Shown piece after piece: positions 30,772-41,475 of a stretch of 64,000 bases of DNA. The stretch spans positions 2,905,867 through 2,969,866 of the forward strand of contig NZ_KI912532.1 of assembly GCF_000519045.1 (NCBI RefSeq), given 5' to 3'. Every line of letters starts with the position of its first letter. Position 1 is the first letter of the stretch. This stretch comes from Dechloromonas agitata is5 (GTDB taxonomy: Bacteria > Pseudomonadota > Gammaproteobacteria > Burkholderiales > Rhodocyclaceae). Below the pieces are notes generated by a model. It ran no database searches, had not been told where the DNA came from, and saw only the letters and a program-made list of their open reading frames with translations. Made by a program: the position numbers and the translations under genes.

Positions 30772-31221
30772 TTATTGCCAGCGGGCTGCGGCGCTGTCGT
30801 CGGTCTCGCGAGCATCCACCCAGCGGCCGCCATCCGGCGTTTCTTCCTTCTTCCAGAAGGGAGCGCGGGTCTTCAGGTAATCCATGATGAACTCGCAGGC
30901 GGCAAAGGCTTCGCCGCGATGGGCGCTGGTCACGGCGACCAGCACGATCTGGTCGCACGGCTTGAGCGGCCCGACACGATGGATGACCAGTGCTTCGTAG
31001 ATATCCCAGCGGCCCTTGGCCTCGGTAACGATGGCCTCCAGTGCCTTTTCGGTCATGCCGGGATAGTGCTCCAGCGTCATGCCGGCAACACGGGCACCGT
31101 CGTTGATATCACGCACCAGACCAAGAAAACTGGCCAGCGCACCGACCCGGGCATCCTGCGCACGCAGGGCCGCCAGTTCGGCGCCGACGTCGAAATCCGC
31201 CTCCTGCACCCGGACCGCCAT
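30772..31221 (-). CDS. moaE: Molybdopterin synthase catalytic subunit MoaE
   Basis: 149 residues. Converts precursor Z (cPMP) to molybdopterin with thiocarboxylated MoaD. Recognisable features are FLGLVRDIND, LEHYPGMTEKALEAI, IHRVGPLKPCDQIVLVAV, SAHRGEAFAACEFIMDYLK and the catalytic-lysine region APFWKKEE. MoaD is not adjacent, so other molybdenum cofactor genes are elsewhere. It follows prfC by 2 bases and is probably cotranscribed with it. Confidence 0.95.
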   Translation of the reverse strand: MAVRVQEADFDVGAELAALRAQDARVGALASFLGLVRDINDGARVAGMTLEHYPGMTEKALEAIVTEAKGRWDIYEALVIHRVGPLKPCDQIVLVAVTSAHRGEAFAACEFIMDYLKTRAPFWKKEETPDGGRWVDARETDDSAAARWQ

Positions 31222-31223
31222 GA

Positions 31224-32810
<1,587 letters not shown>

Positions 32811-32864
32811 GGCAGGCAGGGAAAATCGGGGAAACCGGAGATTATACCCGCGAAGCCCGCCCCC

Positions 32865-33593
32865 TCAGACCGGCAGCGCGATCCGGTAGAGCGCCCGGCT
32901 GGCGTAGGCCAGCCAGGGCAAGGTAAGCAGCAGCAGGGGCAGCAAGAGGATACTGGCCATGACAGTCGTCGACAGCAGGACCGCCCAGACCATGGCGATG
33001 AAGAAATTGCCAAAGACGACCCGCACGCTGCTCACCACCGCCTCGACCAGCGTCGCCCGACGCTCGCAGAGCAGCGGCACGGCAAAGGCCGACACGGTGA
33101 ACAGCAGGAAGGCGACGACACCGCCCGACACCGACGACCACAGCACGAAACGCGAAACGCCCTCTGCAACCGGCAGCAACTCGCCCAGCCAGACCGGTAC
33201 GTCGCCGATCATGTAGGCATAGAGGATCGCTGCATCGGTCACGAAAATCATGAACAACAAGCCGCAAACCAGGGCCAGCGCCCACAGCGTCCGGCTGGCT
33301 CCGGCAAAGCCGGCTGCGACGTCGCCCAGGCCGGGACGCTGCCCGGCCGCCAGCGCCGCTGCGATGCCGAAATAACCGGCGAGCACCGCCGGCCCGACCA
33401 GCATGAAGGCCCCCGCCGCGGCGATGACGAAAGGTGTCCAGCCACGGGCCAGCAGCCCCCCCATGATCAGCACGCCACCGACGACAAACAGTGCGGTGTA
33501 GGCAATACTGATGCCCCGGGTTTCATTGGCAACGCGCCAGCCTTCGGCCAGGGCGTCGAACAGGCTATCGAGGCTGAGCGCTTGGGTTTTCAT
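32865..33593 (-). CDS. DUF2189 family integral membrane protein
   Basis: 242 residues with about six hydrophobic helices (AYTALFVVGGVLIMGGLLA, FVIAAAGAFMLVGPAVLAGY, LWALALVCGLLFMIF, VAFLLFTVSAFAVPLL and a pair in AMVWAVLLSTTVMASILLLP). The sequence pattern fits DUF2189, inner membrane proteins of unknown function seen with cytochrome c oxidase and other genes. The ATG at 33593 is chosen as the first start with a sensible N-terminus. Upstream of prfC on the same strand. Confidence 0.78.
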   Translation of the reverse strand: MKTQALSLDSLFDALAEGWRVANETRGISIAYTALFVVGGVLIMGGLLARGWTPFVIAAAGAFMLVGPAVLAGYFGIAAALAAGQRPGLGDVAAGFAGASRTLWALALVCGLLFMIFVTDAAILYAYMIGDVPVWLGELLPVAEGVSRFVLWSSVSGGVVAFLLFTVSAFAVPLLCERRATLVEAVVSSVRVVFGNFFIAMVWAVLLSTTVMASILLLPLLLLTLPWLAYASRALYRIALPV

Positions 33594-33691
33594 GGCATTT
33601 CCGGAAAAAAGGGGCCAGGCTGGCCGATCTCGGCAGGAGCCTAGCCCAGCCCACTGCCGACAACCGTAATGCAGATCAAAATTGCCGGCGT

Positions 33692-34537
33692 TTACACGGC
33701 GACCAGCGTCTGCCGCCCGTACCACTCCTCGCCGGCCGGCACGACGACCGGCTGCTCGGCCACCGCCTCGACGCACAGCATGTGCCGCCAGCCATCGGCC
33801 GGCATGTCGGTCAGCGTCGCGCACTTCTCGACCCAGGGATTCCAGACCACGACATCGGGGAAGCCCTGGCCCTGCACGGCCAGGCTGAGATTACCGGCCT
33901 GCAGCAGTTGCGGCCGTTTGACCCGGCGATAGACGCGATCCATCTCGGCCTCGACCGCAATGTGCGTGCCGGTATCGCGGACGACGACATCGCCCTTGGC
34001 GGCATCGCGATAATCGTGGCCGTAAAGCCCTTCCAGCGTCACATCCTCGACCTGGACGACGCGCAGATAGGTGTGCAGCGCGCCGGTGAAGGCGAACGCG
34101 GCTGTACCGGTATTGGCGACACACAGTTCGAGATCGAGACGATCGGTCTCGATCATCACCGTCAGCTCAAGGCGGAAGGGATGCGGCCACAGGGCGCGGG
34201 TCGCCTCGTCATCGGCCAGTTCGAGGGTGAGCAGCGCATAGTCGTCACCACAGCGCCGGGCACTGACCTGCCATTCGCGGGTTCGCACGAAACCGTGCTT
34301 GGGCAGGTCGCCCAGCCCGGCAAACTGCGGCCAGCAGACCGGAATGCCGCCCCGAATGGCGACGCTGCCGTCGAACACGGCCTTGTCGGAGAGGAACAAG
34401 CGCTCGCGGCCGTCCGGCGTAGTCCAGGAGAGCACTTGCGCACCCAGCTTGCTGATGACGGCACTGGCGCCCTGCGGGCCATTCAGGCGCAGGGCGGCGA
34501 TACCGTGGAATTCGATTTCTTCAATGGAGGGTTTCAT
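33692..34537 (-). CDS. D-hexose-6-phosphate mutarotase (YeaD-like, aldose 1-epimerase family)
   Basis: 281 residues. Interconverts anomers of glucose-6-phosphate and related sugars. The galactose mutarotase beta-sandwich is indicated by FLSDKAVFDGSVAIRGGIPVCWPQF, LPKHGFVRTREW (His), TGALHTYLRV (catalytic His) and VVVWNPWVEKC; CVEAVAEQPVVVPAGEEW ends the domain. The ATG at 34537 lies inside the upstream DUF3301 gene, overlapping it by 17 bases, so the two are translationally coupled. Confidence 0.9.
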   Translation of the reverse strand: MKPSIEEIEFHGIAALRLNGPQGASAVISKLGAQVLSWTTPDGRERLFLSDKAVFDGSVAIRGGIPVCWPQFAGLGDLPKHGFVRTREWQVSARRCGDDYALLTLELADDEATRALWPHPFRLELTVMIETDRLDLELCVANTGTAAFAFTGALHTYLRVVQVEDVTLEGLYGHDYRDAAKGDVVVRDTGTHIAVEAEMDRVYRRVKRPQLLQAGNLSLAVQGQGFPDVVVWNPWVEKCATLTDMPADGWRHMLCVEAVAEQPVVVPAGEEWYGRQTLVAV

Positions 34538-34862
34538 GAGCACTCGGCACAACGTAAAGGTGGGGGCGGACGTGGAGCAACTCGACCTGATGGCCGAGCA
34601 TGGTCACGCTGCCAGAACAACGGTTATTGCCGGTATCGCTGTATTCGAAGGCGAAAACCCGCTGCCAGCGGAGGACGCCGTCATCATCGCGAACCAGTTT
34701 CAGGGAACGGCCGGCAACCGTTTCATCGAGAAACTGCAGGCCTTCCTCGGCACACGACTGGCGTGCCGCCGCGATGCCGATTTCACGCGCCCGCAGGCTG
34801 TCCAGCCAGAACCACAGGGCGGCGCCCAGGGCACAGAGAAGCAGTAATTCGAACCAATTCAT
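34521..34862 (-). CDS. DUF3301 family membrane-anchored protein
   Basis: 113 residues. The N-terminal helix MNWFELLLLCALGAALWFWL is followed by a soluble part containing RQSCAEEGLQFLDETVAGRS and RWQRVFAFEYSDTGNNRCSG, the DUF3301 pattern. Function unknown. The ATG at 34862 is chosen because the helix starts there. It overlaps the mutarotase start and heads that two-gene unit. Confidence 0.82.
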   Translation of the reverse strand: MNWFELLLLCALGAALWFWLDSLRAREIGIAAARQSCAEEGLQFLDETVAGRSLKLVRDDDGVLRWQRVFAFEYSDTGNNRCSGSVTMLGHQVELLHVRPHLYVVPSAHETLH

Positions 34863-34950
34863 CGCGTAAGTATACGAAAGGCGGAAATTCTCCACAGAAA
34901 ATAAATCATTTTTCACTGATAATTCGTTCGTCAAAAATTACCCAAATACC

Positions 34951-36477
34951 ATGGACTCGCCGCTGCAGATATTCCGCGACTTGCTTCCGTTCGGCCCGAG
35001 CAGTGCCGAGCAGAAGGGTACCGCAGCAGTCCGTGGCCTGCTGGACACGGTGGCCGGGCTGTCGCCCCAGGAAACCATCGCCAAGCTGGCCTCCAGCGTG
35101 CTCCCCACGGCCAGCCAGCAGCCCAACCTGCACATGCGTTTCAAGTTGCTGGAAGACATCCGGCACGAAGCAGAACAAGCCCTCCCCCCCCTGGAAAACG
35201 AAGTCTGCCAGGCCGTCCTGCCCCTGCCCTACGAAGTGACGGCGGCGGCACTGCAGGCCGACAACCTGCTGAAAGGCCTGGCCATTGCCTACGCCGGCAT
35301 CGCCCGGAGCATGCTCAAGAGCCAACTGGAAGGCGGCTTGAGCCATCTCTTCCATCGCAACATCCATCGCGCGATGGCAATGATCGCCCGGCGCCAGTTG
35401 CTGGCCTACCGCGCCTACGCCGCGCCATCGGCCACCTCCTGGCAGAGCCTGCACGACCTCTACCAGCTCGTGCGCGGGCCGCTGAACACGCCGCTCAACG
35501 GCGAAACGGCACCGATCGAGCACGAATATGTCGGCGCCCTGCTCTTCGCCTACCTGGAACCGAGCAAGCTGCCGCGCAGCGAGCTCGACACCATCCACGC
35601 CTGCTCGCGCCAACTGGCTGCCTACGCCACCATCGGCGATGCGCTGGCTGACCCGGCGGCGGTCAAGCATCCCGACTCCTGCTTTCTCGTCCGGCCCGAC
35701 GAAGCCGCACCCGGCTACCCCTTGTCGCGACTGCCGGCCAGTGTCTCGACCTTCGGCGGCCTGCTGGTCGATTGCTCGCAGGTGCTGGCCGCCCTCGACC
35801 GCAACCTGACGCGACGCCCCGGCAAGGCCGTGGAACCCGACCTCAACGCTGCGCCGGCCATGTTGCAGTCCTTGCGTGTCGCGATCGGCGGCAAGAGCTC
35901 GCGGCGCTTCAGCCGCACCCATTTCCGGCCGCGCGGCGATCTCGTCGCAGGGCTCGCTGCGGTGATCAGCTTTGTCGACGGCAACGCCTTCTCGCGGCGC
36001 GCGGTCGATGCAGCCAGCCGCGACGACGGGCGGGAATTCACTTCCAGTGAATGGGCGCTGGTCGACGAGAGTCCGGACGGTTTCCGCCTGCGCTTCATCA
36101 AGGGCGAGAAGAAAACGCTCGGGGCTGGCGACATCGTCGCACTGCAGCCACGCGAATCGAGCAAGATCCACGTCTGCCTGGTGCGCCGCATCGCGTCGTC
36201 GCAGGTCCGGCTGGAGATCGGCCTGCAACTGATGTCGCCGCAGGTCAGCGTGGTCGAGGTCGTCGGTGCCGATGCCCAGGAAAGCCGCGCCATTTTCCTG
36301 CACAGCCTGCCCGCCTACGGCAAGTTCGCCGGCCTGATCATCCCGCCGCGCATCTACCGGGCTGGCGAGCGCATCGTCATCCAGCTGCCCGGCCGGGCCC
36401 TGCATCGCCAGCTCGGCAGCTGCCTGGAGGCGAACGACGGGCTGGAATTCTTCACCCTCGAACAAATCCCCGACTAG
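34951..36477 (+). CDS. Conserved hypothetical protein (508 residues)
   Basis: No enzyme motif is recognised. The N-terminal ~180 residues are helical with many Leu/Ala positions and an ALLEDIRHEAEQ-type coiled region. The C-terminal ~170 residues look like a beta-barrel module (SSEWALVDESPDGFRLRF, LGAGDIVALQPR, CLVRRI, IGLQLMSPQVSVVEV, FAGLIIPPRIYRAGERIVIQ). That pattern recalls PilZ-like barrels, but the RxxxR and DxSxxG motifs of c-di-GMP binders are not seen clearly, so I do not assign it. No signal peptide. Divergent from DUF3301; single gene. Confidence 0.75.
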   Translation: MDSPLQIFRDLLPFGPSSAEQKGTAAVRGLLDTVAGLSPQETIAKLASSVLPTASQQPNLHMRFKLLEDIRHEAEQALPPLENEVCQAVLPLPYEVTAAALQADNLLKGLAIAYAGIARSMLKSQLEGGLSHLFHRNIHRAMAMIARRQLLAYRAYAAPSATSWQSLHDLYQLVRGPLNTPLNGETAPIEHEYVGALLFAYLEPSKLPRSELDTIHACSRQLAAYATIGDALADPAAVKHPDSCFLVRPDEAAPGYPLSRLPASVSTFGGLLVDCSQVLAALDRNLTRRPGKAVEPDLNAAPAMLQSLRVAIGGKSSRRFSRTHFRPRGDLVAGLAAVISFVDGNAFSRRAVDAASRDDGREFTSSEWALVDESPDGFRLRFIKGEKKTLGAGDIVALQPRESSKIHVCLVRRIASSQVRLEIGLQLMSPQVSVVEVVGADAQESRAIFLHSLPAYGKFAGLIIPPRIYRAGERIVIQLPGRALHRQLGSCLEANDGLEFFTLEQIPD

Positions 36478-36587
36478 CCCCGGCCAGCCGGCCGGCCGTT
36501 GCGGCTTGCCCGCCGCCCTCGCTACACTGCACAATCCGCGCCTCACCCGCCCCGCAGCGGGCATGACCTCACCGACACAGGCCCCCG

Positions 36588-37433
36588 ATGCTCAGCTACC
36601 GCCATGCCTATCACGCCGGCAACCACGCCGACGTGCTGAAACACCTGATCCTGATCCAGATCGCCGAATACATGGGCGAGAAGCCGGCCCCGTTCTGGAT
36701 CGTCGACACCCACGCCGGAGCCGGCCGCTACGCGCTGGAATCGCCACATGCCACCAAGCTCGGCGAATACAAGGACGGCATCGGCCGCCTGTGGGACGCC
36801 AAGGGCCTGCCACCGGCGGTCACCGATTATGTCGACCTGGTGCGCCAGCTCAACCCGGACGGGCCGCTGAAGCACTACCCCGGCTCACCCTGGCTGGCGC
36901 GCCAGCTGCTGCGCGAGGGCGACCGCCTGCGGGTTTTCGAGATGCACAGCACCGATATCAAGCTGCTGCAGGAATGCTTCAAGGGCGCCGGGCGGGCCGT
37001 CACCGTTTCCGAAGGCGACGGCTTCGCCGGCCTCAAGGCCCTGCTGCCGCCCCCGACCCGGCGCGGCCTGGTACTGATCGACCCGTCCTACGAAACCAAG
37101 GGCGACTACGCGGCCGTGATCAAGGCGCTGCAGGAGGCGTTGAAGCGCTTTGCCACCGGCACCTATGCCGTGTGGTACCCGATGCTGGCCAAGCTCGAAT
37201 CGCGCCAGCTGCCGGGTCGCCTGAAATCACTGGGTGCGAAGAACTGGCTGCATGCGACGCTGGAAGTGAAAGCGCCGGCCAAGGACGGTTTCGGCATGAA
37301 CGGCAGCGGGATGTTCATCATCAATCCGCCCTGGACACTCGAGAAGAAGCTGCACGAAACCCTGCCCCGCCTGACCGAACTGCTGGCCCAGGGCGACGGG
37401 GCGAAATACGTGCTGGAGAGCGAGTCAGCCTAA
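36588..37433 (+). CDS. rlmJ: 23S rRNA (adenine-2030-N6)-methyltransferase RlmJ
   Basis: 281 residues, close to E. coli RlmJ. The conserved N-terminus is MLSYRHAYHAGNHADVLKH; the SAM region is WIVDTHAGAGRY; the catalytic motif IV reads DPSYE rather than the usual DPPYE; FGMNGSGMFIINPPW is the conserved C-terminal block. Acts on the 50S precursor. The 3' end overlaps the convergent MazG-like gene by 9 bases. Confidence 0.93.
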   Translation: MLSYRHAYHAGNHADVLKHLILIQIAEYMGEKPAPFWIVDTHAGAGRYALESPHATKLGEYKDGIGRLWDAKGLPPAVTDYVDLVRQLNPDGPLKHYPGSPWLARQLLREGDRLRVFEMHSTDIKLLQECFKGAGRAVTVSEGDGFAGLKALLPPPTRRGLVLIDPSYETKGDYAAVIKALQEALKRFATGTYAVWYPMLAKLESRQLPGRLKSLGAKNWLHATLEVKAPAKDGFGMNGSGMFIINPPWTLEKKLHETLPRLTELLAQGDGAKYVLESESA

Positions 37434-37781
37434 CTGGGTGTATTTGGCGCGCGAACCGTAGGCCTTGTCGACCGGGTATTTCTGCTCGTTCTTGCGCAGC
37501 TTGGCATAGGCCGCCGCGGTCAGGTCGATGCCGGCCTTGTCGGCAACCAGCAACAGCAACAACAGGATGTCGGCACATTCGTCGCGCAATTCCTCGGCTG
37601 CCTGCGGATCGTCGGGCAGTGCGTCGATTTCGGCATCGCTCCGCCATTGCGTCAGTTCGAGCAACTCCGCTGCCTCCAGGTTGAGCGAGACGATCAGGTT
37701 GCGCAGCGAGTGAAACTGGCGCCAGTCGCGCGCATCGCGGAAGGCCTGCACGGCGGCGGTGAGGGCCGAAATATCGCTCAT
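37425..37781 (-). CDS. MazG-like nucleotide pyrophosphohydrolase
   Basis: 118 residues, all-alpha NTP pyrophosphatase of the MazG/dCTPase superfamily. The metal-binding signature appears as LNLEAAELLELTQW and EELRDECADILLLLLLVADKAGID (EExxE...ExxD pattern). Probably house-cleaning hydrolysis of noncanonical dNTPs; exact substrate not readable. Start ATG at 37781 with GGAAA upstream. Short convergent overlap with rlmJ. Confidence 0.88.
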   Translation of the reverse strand: MSDISALTAAVQAFRDARDWRQFHSLRNLIVSLNLEAAELLELTQWRSDAEIDALPDDPQAAEELRDECADILLLLLLVADKAGIDLTAAAYAKLRKNEQKYPVDKAYGSRAKYTQLG

Positions 37782-37856
37782 TTCCCGTTTCCTTTCAGTC
37801 GAAGCGGCGATCATGCCAGCCGTCGCTTGCGACGACAACGCCATTAGAATCACGCC

Positions 37857-39098
37857 ATGCGACGCCCATCCCTGAATTCCCAGATCCTGTTCGGCTGCCT
37901 GCTCGGGCTGGCCGGCGGCAGCTGGCTGGCCGCCGAGGGCGCGACGCCGCTGGCCGGCCACGTGCTGTACGGTGCCCGCCTGGCCGGCAACCTCTTCCTC
38001 GACCTGTTGCGCATGGTGCTGGTGCCGCTGGTCTTCGCCTCCATCGTGACCGGGGTGGCCAATCTGCGCGCCCATCACCAGATGCATCGGGTGTGGACGA
38101 CGACGCTGGCCTTTTTTGTGCTGACCATGGCCATCGCCATCGTCATCGGTTTTGGCGCAGCGCACCTCTTCCGGCCCGGCGAGGGCCTGCACCTGGCCAT
38201 GTTCGCCGAGGCGACGCGCGACTACCAGACGCGCCAGATGCCCCTGCCCGACTACATCGCCCAGTTCCTGCGCGGCCTCTTTCAGAATCCGTTCAAGGCG
38301 CTGGCCAATGGCGAGATCCTGGCGGTCGTGATGATCGCCCTCTTCCTCGGCATCGCACTGGTCGTCGGGGGCGAGCGCTATCGCAACATCCGCAACCTGA
38401 TGACGGAACTGCAGGAACTCTGCCTGATGGTCGTCGGCTGGATCATGCATCTCGCCCCGCTCGGCCTCGCGGCCCTGCTCCTGCAACTGGTTGCCACGCA
38501 GGACGGCGCGCTGCTCGGCAGCCTCGGGCATTTCATCGCCGTCGTCGTCGGTTCGACGCTGTTCCACGGAGCCATCGTGCTGCCCGGCATCCTGTGGCTG
38601 GTCACCGGCGTTTCGCCGCTGCATTTCTTCAAGGGTGCCCGCGAGGCGCTGCTCACCGCCTTCGTCACCAGTTCCAGCGCGGCAACGCTGCCCGTCACGC
38701 TGCGCTGCACCGAACAGCACCTGCACGTCAAAAAGGATATCGCCAGCTTCGTCGTGCCGCTCGGCGCCACCATGAACATGGACGGCACCGCCCTCTACGA
38801 AGCGGCTGCCGCCCTCTTCGTCGCCCGCCTGGCCGGCATCGAACTCGACCTGGCCAGCCAGATGGTCGTGTTTTTCGTCGCCATGCTTGGCGCCGTCGGC
38901 GCGCCGGGCATTCCCAGCGTCGGCATGCTGTCGATGGTGCTGGTTCTCGAATCGGTCGGCCTGCCGACCGAGGCCATCGCCATCCTGCTGCCCATCGACC
39001 GCCTGCTCGACACCGTACGCACAGCCGTCAATGTCGAAGGCGACATGGTGGGCAGCCTGATCGTTCAGAAGCTGGCCGGCGACATCCCCAAGAGCTGA
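37857..39098 (+). CDS. Dicarboxylate/amino acid:cation symporter (DAACS family)
   Basis: 413-residue inner membrane transporter of the DctA/GltP fold. The re-entrant loop TSSSAATLPVTLRC, the NMDGTALYEA motif of transmembrane 7 and the second loop with GAPGIPSVGMLSMVLVL, then IDRLLDTVRTAVNVEGD, are diagnostic. It takes up C4-dicarboxylates or acidic amino acids with H+ or Na+; the specific substrate is uncertain. It stands alone, with the MazG-like gene divergent upstream. Confidence 0.93.
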   Translation: MRRPSLNSQILFGCLLGLAGGSWLAAEGATPLAGHVLYGARLAGNLFLDLLRMVLVPLVFASIVTGVANLRAHHQMHRVWTTTLAFFVLTMAIAIVIGFGAAHLFRPGEGLHLAMFAEATRDYQTRQMPLPDYIAQFLRGLFQNPFKALANGEILAVVMIALFLGIALVVGGERYRNIRNLMTELQELCLMVVGWIMHLAPLGLAALLLQLVATQDGALLGSLGHFIAVVVGSTLFHGAIVLPGILWLVTGVSPLHFFKGAREALLTAFVTSSSAATLPVTLRCTEQHLHVKKDIASFVVPLGATMNMDGTALYEAAAALFVARLAGIELDLASQMVVFFVAMLGAVGAPGIPSVGMLSMVLVLESVGLPTEAIAILLPIDRLLDTVRTAVNVEGDMVGSLIVQKLAGDIPKS

Positions 39099-39101
39099 CG
39101 C

Positions 39102-39536
39102 TCAGCGATCCGGCACCTCGATACCCTTGCGCCGGAGCCACTGTTTGTCGAGTTCCCAACGCACCTGCTCGATGCCCGGCTGAGCGAGAACGATGTCCTT
39201 GGCCTCGTCCTGCATCCTCCCGAGCTGGTTCTGGACGGCAATGAAGGCCGGGTTGTTGGCATCCTTGACGTTGATCTCCGGGTAGAGCACACCGAGCAAG
39301 CGGAAGGCCGGCACATCGACATTGCGCGGTGTGGTCATCACCGCCGTCGTACCTTCCACCCGGAGGACCTGGAATTGGTAGGGGTAATCCTTCAACTTCT
39401 GGCTGGCCTGCGTTTCGAGGATGTGGTTCAGTTCGCGGGTGCGGGCATCGGGGCGGCGGATGGCCCAGTCGAGCGCCACCAGCAGCGCCATGACGATCAG
39501 TACCCATTGCCACGATTTGATGGCGCGAAAATTCAT
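39102..39536 (-). CDS. Membrane-anchored conserved hypothetical protein
   Basis: 144 residues. An N-terminal uncleaved helix (WQWVLIVMALLVALDWAI) is followed by a soluble domain, probably periplasmic, rich in charged residues (KLKDYPYQFQVLRVEGTTAVMTTPRN, shown in part). No family is recognised. It ends 3 bases from the end of the convergent symporter. Confidence 0.7.
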   Translation of the reverse strand: MNFRAIKSWQWVLIVMALLVALDWAIRRPDARTRELNHILETQASQKLKDYPYQFQVLRVEGTTAVMTTPRNVDVPAFRLLGVLYPEINVKDANNPAFIAVQNQLGRMQDEAKDIVLAQPGIEQVRWELDKQWLRRKGIEVPDR

Positions 39537-39643
39537 GTCGACTCCTTGACGATGCCCCGCAGGCGACTGTCAGCGTAACATGTGCGGGTTTGCCTGCGGT
39601 CGACCGGCCAGGCGAGAAACCCCGATAGTCCAAGGAGAACTCC

Positions 39644-40165
39644 ATGCCCCTCTTCAAACTCGGCGACAAGACCCCGCAACTCGGCAACGACGCCTGGGTC
39701 GCGCCCAACGCGACCGTGATTGGCGACGTGCGCCTCGGCAGGAACGCCTCGATCTGGTGGAGCGCCACGCTGCGTGGCGACAACGATCCGATCCACATCG
39801 GCGACAACACCAATATTCAGGACGGCTCGGTGCTGCACACCGACGAAGGCGTGCCAATGCACATCGGCAACGACGTCACGGTCGGCCATCTGGTCATGCT
39901 GCACGGCTGCACGGTCGGCGACGGCAGCCTGATCGGCATCGGCTCGGTCATCCTCAACCGGGCGGTGATCGGCAAGGGCTGCATCGTCGGCGCCAATACG
40001 CTGATTCCGGAAGGCAAGGTATTCCCGGACAAGGTGCTGATCGTCGGGTCGCCCGGCAAGGTGGTGCGCGAACTGAGCGACGAAGATGTGGCGAAACTCA
40101 AGAAATCGGCCGAGCACTACGTCGACAACGCCCGCCGCTACCGGACAACGCTCGAACCCCTGTGA
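39644..40165 (+). CDS. Gamma-class carbonic anhydrase family protein (YrdA type)
   Basis: 173 residues forming a left-handed beta-helix of hexapeptide repeats ([49 protein letters not shown]). The three zinc histidines expected for the family are in [15 protein letters not shown] and LHGC. YrdA-like members bind zinc, though activity is often weak. AGGAGAAC lies before the ATG. Its stop overlaps the GTG start of the next gene (GTGA). Confidence 0.92.
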   Translation: MPLFKLGDKTPQLGNDAWVAPNATVIGDVRLGRNASIWWSATLRGDNDPIHIGDNTNIQDGSVLHTDEGVPMHIGNDVTVGHLVMLHGCTVGDGSLIGIGSVILNRAVIGKGCIVGANTLIPEGKVFPDKVLIVGSPGKVVRELSDEDVAKLKKSAEHYVDNARRYRTTLEPL

Positions 40166-40851
40166 GCGCCTGCCGGACCAGCCCACTCTGGCTCGGGCTG
40201 CTGGCCGCCCTGCCAGCCTGGGCTGCCGACCCCTGCGATGAACTGCCCAAGCCCTCGGTCGTCGTCAAGCGCCTGGAGAGCGCGCCGGAGTTCAATCTCC
40301 GCTACGGCTACCGGGCGCTGACCAACCTGGGGAGCGCCAAGGCACGACCGGGGCAGCAGGTACTCGGGCTGACCCGCGGCAACGCCAGCGTGCGCTTCGC
40401 CTCGACGACGCCGGTGATCGTCTCGGCCGACGGCCGCTGGGAATGCGCCAGCCCGCAGATCACGCTGACCTACGGCTTCGCGCCGCTGACCGTTCATGTC
40501 GCCCGCGAATTCCCGCCCGACACCTGTGCCTACAAGGAAATCCACGCCCACGAGATGCGCCATGTCGAGACCTACCAGGCGCATCTGGCGGCCATCGAGC
40601 AAGACCTCACCGCCACCCTGAACCGACGTTTCGCCGGGAGCAGCCCCTGGCGCGGGCAGGCCGGGCAATTGGCCCGCCGCCTGCAGCAGGAACTCGACAC
40701 GCGCTGGCTTCCCTACGTGCAGCGTGAAATCGCCAAGGTCGAGGCGGCCCAGGCGCTGATCGATACGCCGGAGGAATACGACCGGGTGGCCAATGCCTGC
40801 GATGGCGAAATCAGCAAGCGGCTGAAACCGGGCAAAGCCGCCACCCCGTAA
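40162..40851 (+). CDS. Secreted protein with HExxH metallopeptidase-like motif
   Basis: 229 residues. Signal peptide at the N-terminus ([19 protein letters not shown]). The motif [14 protein letters not shown] near residue 130 fits HExxH plus a third downstream His, as in predicted zinc peptidases of the DUF922 kind. Four cysteines in the mature part may form disulfides. GTG at 40162 overlaps the carbonic anhydrase stop, so expression is probably coupled. Peptidase activity is inference. Confidence 0.72.
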   Translation: MSACRTSPLWLGLLAALPAWAADPCDELPKPSVVVKRLESAPEFNLRYGYRALTNLGSAKARPGQQVLGLTRGNASVRFASTTPVIVSADGRWECASPQITLTYGFAPLTVHVAREFPPDTCAYKEIHAHEMRHVETYQAHLAAIEQDLTATLNRRFAGSSPWRGQAGQLARRLQQELDTRWLPYVQREIAKVEAAQALIDTPEEYDRVANACDGEISKRLKPGKAATP

Positions 40852-40857
40852 ACGACA

Positions 40858-40886
40858 AAGCCCGCCGGTGACCGCCCGGCGGGCTT
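40858..40886. terminator. Hairpin between convergent genes
   Basis: AAGCCCGCCGG, a 7-base loop and CCGGCGGGCTT make an 11-bp stem between the HExxH gene and fliW. The T-run is poor on both strands (TTGCC; TTTGTCGTTT), so termination may be weak. Confidence 0.6.
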
Positions 40887-40908
40887 GCCTGATCGATCCG
40901 GCGGGCGC

Positions 40909-41352
40909 TTAGACGGCGCTGGCCAGGTTGCTCAGGGTGATGTTGGAACGCAGCGTTTCCATGACTTTCTGCAGGCCGACGCGAGCCTTGGTGTTGATCA
41001 GCAGCGGGGCACGCAAGCTGGGCGTGATCTGCGACTGGCCGCCATCCTCCTGCTTGAACAGCACCTGCATGACCTGCACGTCTTCGGGGGCCGGCGATTT
41101 GAGCAAGGCGGTTTCGGCATCGCTCAGGTTGAGTTCGTAGTGAAAGCCGAGCGACGCCGGATCGACGATCTGGAAGGCCAGTGTCGGCTCGTCCAGCGAC
41201 TGGAGCGTGTAGCTGGCCGGCTGAGCCTGGTCGTCCTCGTGCACCAGCATGAAGCGCTTGCTTTCCTCGAAACCGACCAAGCCGTTCGGGAATTCGATGA
41301 CCTTGGCCGGATCGACTTCGACAGCGCCGAACAAATAGGTGTCCACTTTCAT
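40909..41352 (-). CDS. fliW: Flagellar assembly factor FliW
   Basis: 147 residues. FliW binds flagellin and the RNA-binding regulator CsrA. Features are [19 protein letters not shown] near the N-terminus and [16 protein letters not shown] near the end. ATG at 41352 preceded by GAGAGG. No flagellar or csrA genes are nearby, so it is an orphan locus; it implies a flagellated organism, consistent with the chemoreceptor. Confidence 0.93.
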   Translation of the reverse strand: MKVDTYLFGAVEVDPAKVIEFPNGLVGFEESKRFMLVHEDDQAQPASYTLQSLDEPTLAFQIVDPASLGFHYELNLSDAETALLKSPAPEDVQVMQVLFKQEDGGQSQITPSLRAPLLINTKARVGLQKVMETLRSNITLSNLASAV

Positions 41353-41475
41353 TAGCCCTCTCCTCCATTCGATTGGAATTACTAGCCCGGACATCCTACA
41401 CCAAGCATCGGCGGTTGTATTTTCCAGCCGGATTGCGCATAGTGCACGCCCCTTTTTTGCCGTTCCGCCGCACCC

